A stretch of 64,000 nucleotides of DNA from Saprospiraceae bacterium. Its GTDB lineage: Bacteria > Bacteroidota > Bacteroidia > Chitinophagales > Saprospiraceae. The position numbers and the translations under genes are program-made. Shown here one piece after another: positions 23,005 to 31,554 of the stretch (position 1 is the first letter of the stretch; each line of letters opens with the position of its first letter). The notes under the pieces are model-generated. The model saw only the letters and a program-made list of their open reading frames with translations, did no database searches and was not told the DNA's origin. The DNA is taken from contig JAEUUU010000004.1 of NCBI GenBank assembly GCA_016787345.1, forward strand, positions 27,351 through 91,350, written 5' to 3'.

Positions 23005-23676
23005 CTACAATTGCCAGCTCGCCGGTATGGGCGCCGACAACTCCAGCGTTTCACCGCTTTTAGGGTGCCGGACGGTCAGTCGGGCGGCGTGCAATTTGAT
23101 TTCGTGTTCCTGCCAGGCGGGTCCGCCATACAAGGTATCGCCGACGATCGGGCAGCCGAGTTGGGCCAATTGGGCGCGTATCTGATGAAAACGTCCGGTT
23201 GCCGGGCGAATTTCCAGCAAGGCGCCGGGGCCGATATTTTGGACGACCGTATAGCTCAATTCGGCGTATTGCCGGCCTTTTTTTTCATTTTTAAACAAAG
23301 TTGCCTTGCGCTGCACCGGATCTTTGGCCAGCCAGTCTTTTAAAATCCCGCTGTCGGCCGGCGGGCGCTTTGCCACGACCGCCATGTAGATTTTTTCAAC
23401 GGCCCGGGACTCGAATTGTTCCATCAGATCCAGCAGGGCTGTTTTGGTTTTTGCCAACAGCAATACTCCGCTCACCGGGCGATCGAGCCGATGCGCTACT
23501 TTGAGGTAAGGCGTTACTTTCAGGCGGGAAGAGGTCGATTTTTCATTCAATACCCGTGTCAGGTAAAACAAAGCCTCGCGTTCGGCCGAAGGGTGGCGTT
23601 GTTCGCCGTTTTCGGCGGAAAGGCCGGCGGGTTTGTTGATCGCCAGCAGGTAATAATCTTCAAAAAGGATGTCCAT
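23005..23676 (-). CDS. RluA-family RNA pseudouridine synthase
   Basis: A 223-residue enzyme that isomerises uridine in rRNA or tRNA. The catalytic aspartate is Asp65 in AHRLDRPVSGVLL, preceded by LLAINKPAGLSAENG and followed by RRPATGRFHQIRAQLAQLGCPIVGD, the family's motif III. No S4 domain is present. ATG 23676 is used; two earlier codons in frame are TTG. The stop of the RprY-like regulator gene lies two bases upstream of this start codon, so they form an operon. A paralogue is at 44544-45203. Confidence 0.93.
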   Translation of the reverse strand: MDILFEDYYLLAINKPAGLSAENGEQRHPSAEREALFYLTRVLNEKSTSSRLKVTPYLKVAHRLDRPVSGVLLLAKTKTALLDLMEQFESRAVEKIYMAVVAKRPPADSGILKDWLAKDPVQRKATLFKNEKKGRQYAELSYTVVQNIGPGALLEIRPATGRFHQIRAQLAQLGCPIVGDTLYGGPAWQEHEIKLHAARLTVRHPKSGETLELSAPIPASWQL

Positions 23677-23678
23677 GT

Positions 23679-24377
23679 TCAAGTTACAAAATGATACCCC
23701 ACGCCTTTAATGGTAATGATCTCGATGGCGGGGTCTTCTCGCAGGTAGTGTCGTAATTTGGTGATGTACACGTCCAGGTTGCGGGAGTTAAAAATATTGT
23801 CGTCGCCCCAGAGCTGTAAAAGGATGTCTTTGCGGGCCACTGTAAAGTTGCGGTGTTCGAGCAGGATTTTGAGCAGGTCGGCTTCCCGGGCGCTAAGTTT
23901 CCGCACTTCGTCGCCGAAGCGCAGTTCGTATTTCAGTGGGAAAAAACGGTATTGGCCGATCGGGACAGCCTCGTTCGCTTGCATCGGGGCAGGGGTTACA
24001 CTTTTACCCTGGGTAAGCGCCAGCAGATTGTGAAGGCGCGCGATGAGTTCTTCGAGGCTGAACGGTTTGCGCAGATAGTCGTTGCCGCCGGCAGCAAATC
24101 CTTTCAGCACATCGTCGGTTTGGGCTTTGGCTGTGAGGAAAATAATGGGGATCGCCGGTTGCCGGCGGCGAATATCCTGTGCCAGGGAAAAACCGTCGCG
24201 GTTTGGGAGCATGACGTCGAGTACGCAGATATCGGGCCGAAACCGCTCAAAAGCTGCCATGACCTCGGCGCCGTCGGCGATCATTATGACCTCGAAACCG
24301 CGGCTCTCCAGACTTTCCTTGACGATTTTGCCCAGAAAAGGTTCGTCTTCGACGTAGAGGAGGCGGGTTGTTTCCAT
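23679..24377 (-). CDS. OmpR-type response regulator (RprY-like)
   Basis: A 232-residue regulator. Receiver domain: acidic pair Glu10-Asp11, phosphorylated Asp54 in CVLDVML, Lys104 in YLRKPFS. The C-terminal winged helix (about 135-232) includes LSAREADLLKILLEHRN, the recognition loop, and KGVGYHFVT. Family resemblance is to RprY of Bacteroides. It lacks an adjacent kinase; the kinase at 5954-7429 is a candidate. A TACCTTTG box on the minus strand at 24385-24392 lies only eight bases from the ATG, implying a very short or absent leader. Cotranscribed with the pseudouridine synthase gene. Confidence 0.93.
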   Translation of the reverse strand: METTRLLYVEDEPFLGKIVKESLESRGFEVIMIADGAEVMAAFERFRPDICVLDVMLPNRDGFSLAQDIRRRQPAIPIIFLTAKAQTDDVLKGFAAGGNDYLRKPFSLEELIARLHNLLALTQGKSVTPAPMQANEAVPIGQYRFFPLKYELRFGDEVRKLSAREADLLKILLEHRNFTVARKDILLQLWGDDNIFNSRNLDVYITKLRHYLREDPAIEIITIKGVGYHFVT

Positions 24378-24482
24378 AACCGCGCAAAGGTAGGGCGATT
24401 GAATGATTGATTCGATTGGCGCGACATAGGACTATTGCACGCCGTCAAAAGCACGGTTTGTTTGCTCAATCAGGGCAATAAA

Positions 24483-24521
24483 AAATCCCGCCCTTCTTCC
24501 CGGGGAAGAAAGGCGGGATTT
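24483..24521 (-). terminator. Strong terminator of the ECF sigma gene
   Basis: AAATCCCGCC at 24483-24492 pairs with GGCGGGATTT at 24512-24521, with further pairing inside (CTTCTTCC with GGAAGAA). On the minus strand the stem ends in a run of T. It lies just past the sigma factor stop at 24546. Confidence 0.85.
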
Positions 24522-24545
24522 GGAGCACACAGCCGCGGCCACTGC

Positions 24546-25121
24546 TTATTGCAGCACCACATCGCGTTCCGCCATCATTTTGCGGATGTTGATGAGGGCG
24601 TAGCGCATACGGCCCAGGGCGGTGTTGATGCTGACGCGGGTCAGCGAAGCGATTTCTTTGAAACTCATATCGGCATAGTGGCGCAGGATGACCACTTCGC
24701 GTTGTTCGGGCGGCAGGGAATCCACCAGCCGACGGATGCGATCGTGGGTTTCGCTGCGCATGATCTGGGTTTCGGGCCCGTCGTCGCTCAGGCGAAGCAC
24801 CTCGAAGATGTCGAATTCTTCGGTCGGATTGATGTGGGCGCGGCGTTTGTTGCGGCGGTGGTAGTCGACGCACATGTTGTAGGCAATGCGCATGGCCCAC
24901 TGCACGAATTTGCCTTCGTGGTTGTATTTGCCCCTACGGAGCGTATCGATAATTTTGATGAAAACCTCCTGAAAGATATCCTCTGCCAGGGCCTGGTCCT
25001 TCACAAAGAGATAAATGGAGGTGTAGATTTTGGACTTGTACCGTTTGAGGAGAAGTTCAAAGGCTTGTTCATCACCGTCAACGTAACGGGCGATCAGTTC
25101 TTGATCGTTAAGCAGGGACAT
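24546..25121 (-). CDS. ECF-type RNA polymerase sigma factor
   Basis: A 191-residue sigma-70 family factor (ATG 25121; ATG 25130 three codons earlier is equally possible). Region 2: DEQAFELLLKRYKSKIY, YLFVKDQALAEDIFQEVFIK and KFVQWAMRIAYNMCVDYHR, which binds the -10 element. Region 4: LPPEQREVVILRHYADMSFKEIA and LTRVSINTALGRMRYALI, a helix-turn-helix for the -35 element. There is no anti-sigma factor gene next to it. Standing alone with a terminator of its own suggests independent control. The target promoter set is not inferable. Confidence 0.93.
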   Translation of the reverse strand: MSLLNDQELIARYVDGDEQAFELLLKRYKSKIYTSIYLFVKDQALAEDIFQEVFIKIIDTLRRGKYNHEGKFVQWAMRIAYNMCVDYHRRNKRRAHINPTEEFDIFEVLRLSDDGPETQIMRSETHDRIRRLVDSLPPEQREVVILRHYADMSFKEIASLTRVSINTALGRMRYALINIRKMMAERDVVLQ

Positions 25122-25365
25122 AACTTGCATGAGCAACAGATTTGCTGTTTTACCAGTTAAATTGATTCAGAATTTAAGTGGTGTACAAGTTATGACCGAT
25201 AAGCAAACTTAATTTTGAGCGATGAACAGTAAGGAGAGTGCCGTTTGGCTAGGTCAAATGTAGGCGCTTATTGTGTTTGTGCAAAAAAAATTTTCTGCTT
25301 TAACATTTTTTAACGCCTTGACAGGCAACCTGGGGCAAACATCCAGATAATTCGCGGCATTGCGC

Positions 25366-25373
25366 TATCTTTG
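25366..25373 (+). promoter_or_regulatory. Possible -7 element in the 376-base gap before the CorC-like gene
   Basis: The gap from 25131 to 25506 separates the divergent sigma factor and CorC-like genes. The only clear signal is TATCTTTG at 25366-25373, a match to TAnnTTTG, without a convincing upstream TTG at the right distance. The rest is AT-rich near the sigma start and shows no open frame or repeat that I can support. Confidence 0.3.
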
Positions 25374-25506
25374 CCGAATCTTTTGCGAAAAAAATTTTCC
25401 GTACCAACTTTTGCCCGCGCTGTACGTCGCCAACAACCCCAATTTGAATACCCGGTCCTGATTGCAAGGGCCAACCCGCAAAAGAAGCGACGATACAATT
25501 TCGCTC

Positions 25507-26811
25507 ATGGAAATTGCCATAATACTCATCCTGATCGTCCTGCACGGTTTTCTCGTGCTGGGTGAAATCGCCTTGATTACCGCGAAACGTTCCCGCCTGG
25601 AAAGTGAAAAACAAAAAGGCAACCGCAACGCTGCCATCGCGGTAGGACTTCTCGACAATATCGACAACTACCTCTCTGCCATGCAGATCGGGATTACCTT
25701 GATCAGTATCGTAGAAGGCGCCTACGGCGGTGTCGCCATCGGCCGGTACCTCACCCCTGTCTTCGAACATATCCCGGCGCTGGCGCTCTATGCCGAGCAA
25801 ATATCCATCTCGGTCGTCGTCACCCTCATCACCTACCTCTCGCTCATCATCGGCGAACTGGCGCCCAAGTACATCGCCATTCAGCACGCCGAATCGCTGG
25901 CGCTTCGCTTTTCGCCGGTGATGGATCTGATCACCCGATTTACCGGACCTATTTCGGCGTTTCTAAGCTGGTCGACCAAGATATTCATGCGCATGTTGTT
26001 TATCAAACCCAACGAACAGCAGAATATCTCGGAGGAAGAAATCAAACTAATGGTCAAAATGGCCAACCAGCAGGGCGTACTCGAAACCAAAGAGAGCGAA
26101 TACATCCAGAACATCCTGCGCTTCGCCGACCGCGACGCCTACACGGTCATGACGCACCGCAACGATCTGGAATGGCTCGACATCAACGCCACGGCCGAAG
26201 AAAACGACCGCATCCTGCTCGAAAGCGGGTTTACCAAGTTTCTGGTCTGCGAAGACTCCATCGACAATATCCTGGGTCTGGTCAAACTCCGCGACTATAT
26301 CGAACAGCGCAACCGGCCCGGGTTCAGCCTGCGCGATATTCTGAGCCAGCCGCTTTACGTGCCCGAAGGCATGAACGCAATCCGCATTCTCGAACGCTTC
26401 CGCAAGGAGCGCAACTATTTCGCCGTGGTGGTCGACGAATACGGCTCTATTCAAGGCATTATCACGCTGCACGACCTCACTGAAAACATCTTCGGCGCTC
26501 TGCCCGACCTCGACGATGCCGAAGAACCCTCCATCATCACCCGCGAAGACGGCAGCTGGCTGGTAGAAGGTCTGATCCCGATCGACGAACTGAAAGAAAC
26601 GGTGTCGCTCAAAGAATTCGACGACGACGATGCCGACTACTCCACCCTGGCAGGTTTTATCCTCTTCAAACTCAGCGAAATACCCAAGGCCGGCGATTAT
26701 TTCGATGCCGAAGGGTATCGTTTTGAAATCGTTGATATGGATAAGAGCAAGATTGACAAGGTGCTGGTTCTGAAACTGGAAAATAACGAGGCCGCGCGTC
26801 ATGAGCACTGA
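25507..26811 (+). CDS. HlyC/CorC-family membrane protein with CBS domains
   Basis: A 434-residue inner-membrane protein (ATG 25507; the longer frame from 25462 has no extra signal). CNNM-type transmembrane part: helices at about 1-20, 60-85, 95-120 and 130-160 with GELAPKYIAIQHAESLALRF between them. Two CBS domains follow (VMTHRNDLEWLD; LYVPEGMNAIRILERFRKERNYFAVVVDEYG), then a CorC_HlyC domain (SWLVEGLIPIDEL; LAGFILFKLSEIPKAGD). Relatives are linked to magnesium or cobalt export and resistance, but the ion is not decided by sequence. Not in an operon with its neighbours. Confidence 0.92.
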   Translation: MEIAIILILIVLHGFLVLGEIALITAKRSRLESEKQKGNRNAAIAVGLLDNIDNYLSAMQIGITLISIVEGAYGGVAIGRYLTPVFEHIPALALYAEQISISVVVTLITYLSLIIGELAPKYIAIQHAESLALRFSPVMDLITRFTGPISAFLSWSTKIFMRMLFIKPNEQQNISEEEIKLMVKMANQQGVLETKESEYIQNILRFADRDAYTVMTHRNDLEWLDINATAEENDRILLESGFTKFLVCEDSIDNILGLVKLRDYIEQRNRPGFSLRDILSQPLYVPEGMNAIRILERFRKERNYFAVVVDEYGSIQGIITLHDLTENIFGALPDLDDAEEPSIITREDGSWLVEGLIPIDELKETVSLKEFDDDDADYSTLAGFILFKLSEIPKAGDYFDAEGYRFEIVDMDKSKIDKVLVLKLENNEAARHEH

Positions 26812-26859
26812 ACGGCGGCCTCGCAGATGGCTATAAGGGAAGGTGGTTAAATAGAGGGG

Positions 26860-27654
26860 TTATTTGATCATCCAACCGATATTAAATCCAATCGTACCGG
26901 CCAGCCCGGACTCCCCGGACGAATAAATGGAGCGGCGGCTGTTGCCCGAGCCATATCCGATACCGGCCGACAGGTCGAGAACAAACGCGTCGTCGAAAAC
27001 CCATTGTTTGCCGATGTTCAGCAAAAGCCCGACAGAAGTATCGTCAACCAGCTTGCGGCCGGTGCCGTTCGGATAGTCAAAAACCATTTCCTCGTACCGC
27101 ATGTGGCCCAGAAAAACCTCGGGCTTGACGTAGGCCCCCTGCAACAGGTGGCTGCGTTTCATGTCGTTGGTGTAGAAGCTGGGTTTTTTGTAAAATTTAT
27201 AGGCAAATGACCCGATGAAGCCCCGCGCATGGTCGTCGAACTGGCGACCCAGTCCCACTATACTGGCCTTCGCCTCCCAACTGCGACCCGGCCGTACGCT
27301 TTGCTCATAGAGTATGTTGGTGTAACCCAGCAAAGGCCCCAGAAAGGACACTTTTACGTTTTTATCGCGCTGCCCGGCAAAAAGCTCGCTTGCGTCCATT
27401 CGGGTCGTGCCGTAAAACTCGGTATGACCGTCCTGAAAAACGATTTTTACAATACTCTCTTTTTCAACAACATAAATGGGGCCGTTTGGCTGATCGAAAA
27501 GCCGGTATTTTATTTCCCCCACGCCCAGCTCGACAACGCTCGCCTGGACGATTTCGCCGCTTTTTTTGTGAATCACATCCTGTGCCGACAGGCCGAAACC
27601 CGTCAGACAGAAAAGCGTCAGCAGACCGATTATTCTGATAAATGCGATTTTCAT
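26860..27654 (-). CDS. Exported outer-membrane barrel-like protein
   Basis: A 264-residue protein with signal peptide ending LSAQ (residues 1-25). A short N-terminal block (IHKKSGEIVQASVVELGVGEIKYRLFD; YVVEKESIVKIVFQDG) is a motif I associate with small Bacteroidota envelope proteins. The remainder alternates hydrophobic strands and aromatic residues (FVLDLSAGIGYGSG, GTIGFNIGWMIK) and ends near an aromatic, as in eight-strand outer-membrane barrels. No function is assigned. A TACCTTTG box lies on the minus strand at 27691-27698. It is not part of an obvious operon. Confidence 0.65.
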   Translation of the reverse strand: MKIAFIRIIGLLTLFCLTGFGLSAQDVIHKKSGEIVQASVVELGVGEIKYRLFDQPNGPIYVVEKESIVKIVFQDGHTEFYGTTRMDASELFAGQRDKNVKVSFLGPLLGYTNILYEQSVRPGRSWEAKASIVGLGRQFDDHARGFIGSFAYKFYKKPSFYTNDMKRSHLLQGAYVKPEVFLGHMRYEEMVFDYPNGTGRKLVDDTSVGLLLNIGKQWVFDDAFVLDLSAGIGYGSGNSRRSIYSSGESGLAGTIGFNIGWMIK

Positions 27655-27912
27655 GGCTGTTCAATTTTTGTGAAAAAATCATGGACAAGGCAAAGGTAGA
27701 GGGGGTGTCCGCGGCCGCGGAACTGATTTGCGACACTCCTTACATTGATTTTTATTCCATATCAGGAATTTCGAAAAAACCTTTGCCTGTTTGACAGCCT
27801 GATTGCGATGCAGGTAGGTTAAAAAGATGTTGCGAAATTGTTTTTATCTGGTTAAACGAGGAAAATGAGCCTTTATCGCGGGTTTCACTACCTCAAATAA
27901 AACTGTACGCAG

Positions 27913-27942
27913 GGGGTCTGCCTCACAATTCAGGCCGACCCC
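27913..27942. terminator. Hairpin in the 457-base gap 27655-28111
   Basis: GGGGTC (27913-27918) pairs with GACCCC (27937-27942), with GCCT/AGGC pairing inside. It stands alone in the gap. Except for this hairpin and the repeat at 27951-28002, I see no gene in the stretch; the region at 27720-27900 is AT-rich and empty of signals that I can support. Confidence 0.4.
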
Positions 27943-27950
27943 ATCATATC

Positions 27951-28002
27951 ACACAAAGCCGCCAAGCGCACAAAGAATTTGCGACTTGGCGGCTTTGCGT
28001 GT
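27951..28002. repeat. Cruciform repeat with cacaaagccgcc core
   Basis: ACACAAAGCCGCCAAG at 27951-27966 pairs with CTTGGCGGCTTTGCGTGT at 27985-28002 (one bulge). The middle contains caaagaatttgcg, an inner weak palindrome. The element sits between two minus-strand genes (26860-27654 and 28112-28735). It is the second member of the cgcaaagg-type hairpin family also seen at 13242, 35103 and 60198. Confidence 0.75.
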
Positions 28003-28111
28003 AACTTTATTCGTCAGGATTACCGGGTAATCAGACTTGTGAAACAGCCTCCTTTGCGTGAGATAAAAACCTTTTGTGGCGCGGCGTGAAAACCGTCGTA
28101 CGCGCCTTATT

Positions 28112-28735
28112 TCATCGTACCGGAGCCTCCTGCACATTTACCCGCCGGCTGCCGAAGCCGCCGAAGCGAAGGGTAAGGCTGTAAATGGGCGCATTCAGGT
28201 CGTTTTTCCCATAAGTACTCCAGCCTTCAAAACCTTCCACCCAGCGGTAACCCACCGTGCCGCTGATGCGAAACCAGCGTGCCACGTTGAGTTCGAGGCC
28301 GGCTTCGGGTACGGCAACGAACACCGCGTCGGGCCAGTCGTTGTGGTCGTCAAAATCCCAGTCGTCGTGAAAGTCGGTCACGCCCGTGGCGCCGCCGCCA
28401 ATTTTAAGGGAAGCGGAAAGGTGTACGAGCTTATGGGTCGGCACGGTGTATCCCAGCCAAAGACCGCCGTAGCCGAGCGCCAGGTGTTCGTTGTCGGTAT
28501 AGATGGGACCGAAGGTTTCTCCCATGCCGAACAGACCGGCATAGAACTGATTGAATACCACGCCGCCACCGCCGCCGGCGCCAAAGCCGGTCTGTCCGTC
28601 GGTATTGCTGAGGGAAAAAATCGGTCCGCCGAAGCCGCCCGTTACGCGGGCGTTGTTGAAGAGGGTTTCCTGTTGTTGAGCAATGAGTGGCGCAGAAAAA
28701 AGAAAGAAGGCGAAAAATAGCAGTTTTGTGTTCAT
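28112..28735 (-). CDS. Exported glycine-rich envelope protein
   Basis: A 207-residue protein from ATG 28735 (an ATG two codons earlier at 28741 is also possible) with signal peptide ending in PLIAQ. The mature protein is rich in glycine and aromatic residues, with alternating strands (GGFGGPIFSLSNTDGQTGFG, LGYGGLWLGYTVP, VHLSASLKIGGGA, RISGTVGYRW and YSLTLRFGGFG), a pattern of small beta-barrels of the outer membrane. No functional motif is visible. Downstream is the repeat at 27951-28002; upstream is the nucleotidyltransferase gene on the same strand. Confidence 0.65.
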   Translation of the reverse strand: MNTKLLFFAFFLFSAPLIAQQQETLFNNARVTGGFGGPIFSLSNTDGQTGFGAGGGGGVVFNQFYAGLFGMGETFGPIYTDNEHLALGYGGLWLGYTVPTHKLVHLSASLKIGGGATGVTDFHDDWDFDDHNDWPDAVFVAVPEAGLELNVARWFRISGTVGYRWVEGFEGWSTYGKNDLNAPIYSLTLRFGGFGSRRVNVQEAPVR

Positions 28736-28820
28736 GAGCATTGTGTTTAGGTTGTCATTTACCCTGAGACACACGAATGCCGTTTTACCCTGACACAAGG
28801 GAAAAGCTTTTTTTCAAAAT

Positions 28821-29720
28821 TTACCATAACGGCTTTTTGTACACGCCTTGTCGGGTCAATTCGGCCAGTGCAGCCTGCACCGTGTCTTTGTCGCCCGGGT
28901 AGGTGACGCCATACCAGGCGCTTTCGCTTGAAAGGGTTTTGACCTTGGCTTTTCCGCTGTGGATCATGGCGCTGACCACGCTGGGGATGTAGAATTCGGC
29001 TTTGGGCTGCTCGGCATTGCGGTCGACAAATTCGCGGAACTGGCGGTCGATTTCTTCCAGGATAGCGGGATGGAAGCCCCAGAAGTTCATAGACACGAGG
29101 GTTTCATCGGGCAAGGCGAGCCGGCTCCCGTCGTCGAACGTATGAAAGATGCCCTCGGCAAAACGCTCAATTTTGGTGCGTTCGGTGACTTCCGAGAGGT
29201 AACCGTCGGGGCTCACCACACACACGCCGCGCGAAACGGAGCCGTTTTCGGACAAGGTATTGGCCAGGCGGTAGGCGACCAGAGCGTATTCGGAGGCGCT
29301 GCAGTCATTTTTCAGAAAATCGGCCAGGGTCTGAAAAGCTTCGGCGCCATAAAAATCGTCGGCATTGATGGCGGCGAAGGGTTCGGTGAGGTATTGGCGG
29401 GCGGAAAGAATGGCGTGACCGGTGCCCCAGGGTTTGACGCGTTGCGGCCTGACGGCCAGCCAGTCAAGCGCCGTGTCCATTTCCTGAAAAGCATATTCGA
29501 CAGGGATATGCGGTTCGATGCGGCTGCCCACTCTCTCTCGGAATTCGGTTTCGATATCGCGGCGGATAACAAAGACGATTTTGCCGAAGCCTGCGCGCAG
29601 GGCGTCGAAGGCCGAATATTCGATGATGGCTTCGCCGCCAGGGCCCATGCCGTCGACTTGTTTGAGGCCGCCGTAGCGGGAGCCGATACCGGCTGCGAGA
29701 ATCAGAAGTGTGGGTTGCAT
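28821..29720 (-). CDS. Sugar-nucleotidyltransferase-family protein
   Basis: A 299-residue nucleotidyltransferase (ATG 29720). The NTP-binding loop is LAAGIGSRYGGLKQ at about 8-21, followed by EAIIEYSAFDALRAGF and AINADDFYGAEAF, whose Asp-Asp pair would hold the metal. The protein has no left-handed hexapeptide tail, so it is unlikely to be GlmU. Similar proteins in Bacteroidota are annotated as NDP-sugar pyrophosphorylases of unknown sugar. Divergent from the FucP-like permease, which suggests a possible sugar link but does not prove it. Length is typical. Confidence 0.82.
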   Translation of the reverse strand: MQPTLLILAAGIGSRYGGLKQVDGMGPGGEAIIEYSAFDALRAGFGKIVFVIRRDIETEFRERVGSRIEPHIPVEYAFQEMDTALDWLAVRPQRVKPWGTGHAILSARQYLTEPFAAINADDFYGAEAFQTLADFLKNDCSASEYALVAYRLANTLSENGSVSRGVCVVSPDGYLSEVTERTKIERFAEGIFHTFDDGSRLALPDETLVSMNFWGFHPAILEEIDRQFREFVDRNAEQPKAEFYIPSVVSAMIHSGKAKVKTLSSESAWYGVTYPGDKDTVQAALAELTRQGVYKKPLW

Positions 29721-29816
29721 ATTAGTTTCAGAACGAAAGTCTACTTTTACCACCGCTGAATACCTGTGAGGGTCAGCGATTTACCTAAACCATATTAACA
29801 AAAGGACGGCAAAAGT

Positions 29817-31103
29817 ATGCAGAATCTCGACGCCCCCACCGTGTCACCCCGTGCAAATTACCTGTACCAAATCGTCATCATCGGCGCGCTGTTTTTCATT
29901 TTCGGGTTTGTGACCTGGCTCAACGGCACCCTGATTCCGTTTTTGCAGCTGGCCTGCGAACTGAGTATCAGTCAGGCCTTTTTTGTCACGTTCGCTTTTT
30001 ACATCAGCTATTTTTTCCTGGCTATTCCTTCATCTCAGATACTGAAAAAGACGGGCTTCAAAAATGGCATGGCACTCGGTCTGCTGGTGATGGCCGTGGG
30101 TTGCCTGGTGTTCATTCCGGCCGCGGAGATGCGCGCCTTCCCGATGTTCCTGACCGGTTTGTTCATTCAGGGCATGGGGTTGTCGTTGTTGCAAACGGCT
30201 TCCAACCCCTATATCAGTATCATCGGCCCGATCGAGAGCGCGGCGCAGCGCATCAGCATCATGGGTATTTGCAATAAAATTGCCGGTATGCTCAGCCCCT
30301 TGATCCTGAGCAGTATCGTGCTTAAAAATGCCACCGAAATAGAAAAGCAGGTGAAAGCGGCAACCGATATGGCTCAGCGCAGCGGCTTGCTCGACGAACT
30401 GGCGGGCCGTGTGGTGATGCCGTACGTGGTGATGGCGGTTGTGCTGGGCGCTCTGGCTTTTATGATCCGGCAGTCATCGTTGCCCGAGATCGATACCGCT
30501 GCTGAAAAACAATCGGGCGACGGCGGCAATTCGTTGTCGGCCGGGCGCACCAGCGTATGGCAATTTCCGCACTTGGTATTGGGCGCACTGGCGATCTTCT
30601 TCTATGTGGGCGCCGAGGTGATGTCGGGCGACGGCATTGGCATTTACGGCCGCGCACTGGGTTTCGAACTGGACCAGACGAAGTATTTTACTTCGTTTAC
30701 CCTGGGCGCGATGTTGCTGGGTTATTTGCTCAATATCATCCTGATTCCCAAATTCATTTCCCAGCAGAACTACCTGAAATACTCGGCCATGCTGGGTATT
30801 GTGCTGACGCTTTTAACCTTTTTCACCACAGGTTCCACAGCAGTCACCTGCATTGCATTGCTCGGCCTGGCCAATGCCATCATGTGGCCGGCTATTTTTC
30901 CGCTGGCGATCAACGGTTTGGGCCGTTTTACCCAGATTGGTTCGGCTCTGTTGGTGATGGGTATTGCCGGCGGGGCTGTGATGCCGCAGTTGTATGGTTT
31001 GCTGGAAAAACCGGTGGGGCATCAGGCTGCGTTCCAGATCGTCATGTTGCCCTGCTATCTGTATATTTTGTACTACGCGGTGTGGGGGTATAAGCCCCGA
31101 TAA
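29817..31103 (+). CDS. Sugar MFS permease (FucP/GluP-like)
   Basis: A 428-residue inner-membrane protein with twelve predicted transmembrane segments. FucP/GluP marks: FGFVTWLNGTLIPFLQLACEL near the N-terminus, GFKNGMALGLLVMAVGCLVFIPAA, QTASNPYISIIGP with SAAQRISIMGICNK, and a second half with GAEVMSGDGIGIYGRALG. It is expected to import a hexose, fucose or galactose with protons; the exact sugar cannot be read. Start ATG 29817. The nucleotidyltransferase gene lies upstream on the opposite strand. Confidence 0.9.
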   Translation: MQNLDAPTVSPRANYLYQIVIIGALFFIFGFVTWLNGTLIPFLQLACELSISQAFFVTFAFYISYFFLAIPSSQILKKTGFKNGMALGLLVMAVGCLVFIPAAEMRAFPMFLTGLFIQGMGLSLLQTASNPYISIIGPIESAAQRISIMGICNKIAGMLSPLILSSIVLKNATEIEKQVKAATDMAQRSGLLDELAGRVVMPYVVMAVVLGALAFMIRQSSLPEIDTAAEKQSGDGGNSLSAGRTSVWQFPHLVLGALAIFFYVGAEVMSGDGIGIYGRALGFELDQTKYFTSFTLGAMLLGYLLNIILIPKFISQQNYLKYSAMLGIVLTLLTFFTTGSTAVTCIALLGLANAIMWPAIFPLAINGLGRFTQIGSALLVMGIAGGAVMPQLYGLLEKPVGHQAAFQIVMLPCYLYILYYAVWGYKPR

Positions 31104-31116
31104 GGTCAGGCCGGCC

Positions 31117-31431
31117 TTACGACTCGTGCGCTATCACCTCCATCACGGTGCGGAAGGCTGCGTATTTGCCGGTGTATCGGTTGCTGTGCTGCCGTTGTAA
31201 TTCGGGGGCAAATTCGGTCATATACCGCCGAAGGGTATCCATATCCTCGACGAGATATTGAACCGTATAAATTTCCGCATCGGGGTGTTCGTGGTCGAGC
31301 AGGCGGTTGAGGCGGTAGGAATGGAAAAGCCCGGTGGCCATCACGTCGGGGATGTGTGTGTGACGCATCCACTGGAGCCAGTCTTCATGCGTGTCGATAT
31401 CGATCGTAACGGTGACGTTGTAGAGGAGCAT
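31117..31431 (-). CDS. DUF4286 family protein
   Basis: A 104-residue cytosolic protein: LLYNVTVTIDIDTHEDWLQW, HIPDVMATGLFHSYRLNRLL, YTVQYLVEDMDTLRRYM and FAPELQRQHSNRYTGKYAAFRTVMEVI. This ferredoxin-like DUF4286 layout is common and compact in Bacteroidota; role unknown. Convergent with the sugar permease, 13 bases between stops. Full length. Confidence 0.85.
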   Translation of the reverse strand: MLLYNVTVTIDIDTHEDWLQWMRHTHIPDVMATGLFHSYRLNRLLDHEHPDAEIYTVQYLVEDMDTLRRYMTEFAPELQRQHSNRYTGKYAAFRTVMEVIAHES

Positions 31432-31471
31432 TGCAGCGATGAAATGTTATGAACGGGCAAATTTGACCATT

Positions 31472-31505
31472 TTTGAACAGCGGAAAGGAAAATAAGTTAA
31501 TCTTG
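31472..31505 (+). promoter_or_regulatory. Promoter of the CHU_C protein gene, TTTG N22 TAATCTTG
   Basis: TTTG at 31472-31475 and TAATCTTG at 31498-31505, one base short of TAnnTTTG, are spaced by 22 bases. Expected start of transcription is near 31512, about 43 bases ahead of the ATG at 31555. Confidence 0.35.
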
Positions 31506-31554
31506 TATCCGTTCGGAACCCGGTTTGTCTGCTCCCAACTTCACACGAATAAAC

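Noticed and set aside
27949-28137. 62-residue minus-strand frame
   Set aside because: Composed of the cruciform repeat at 27951-28002 and of its flank; no protein-like features.
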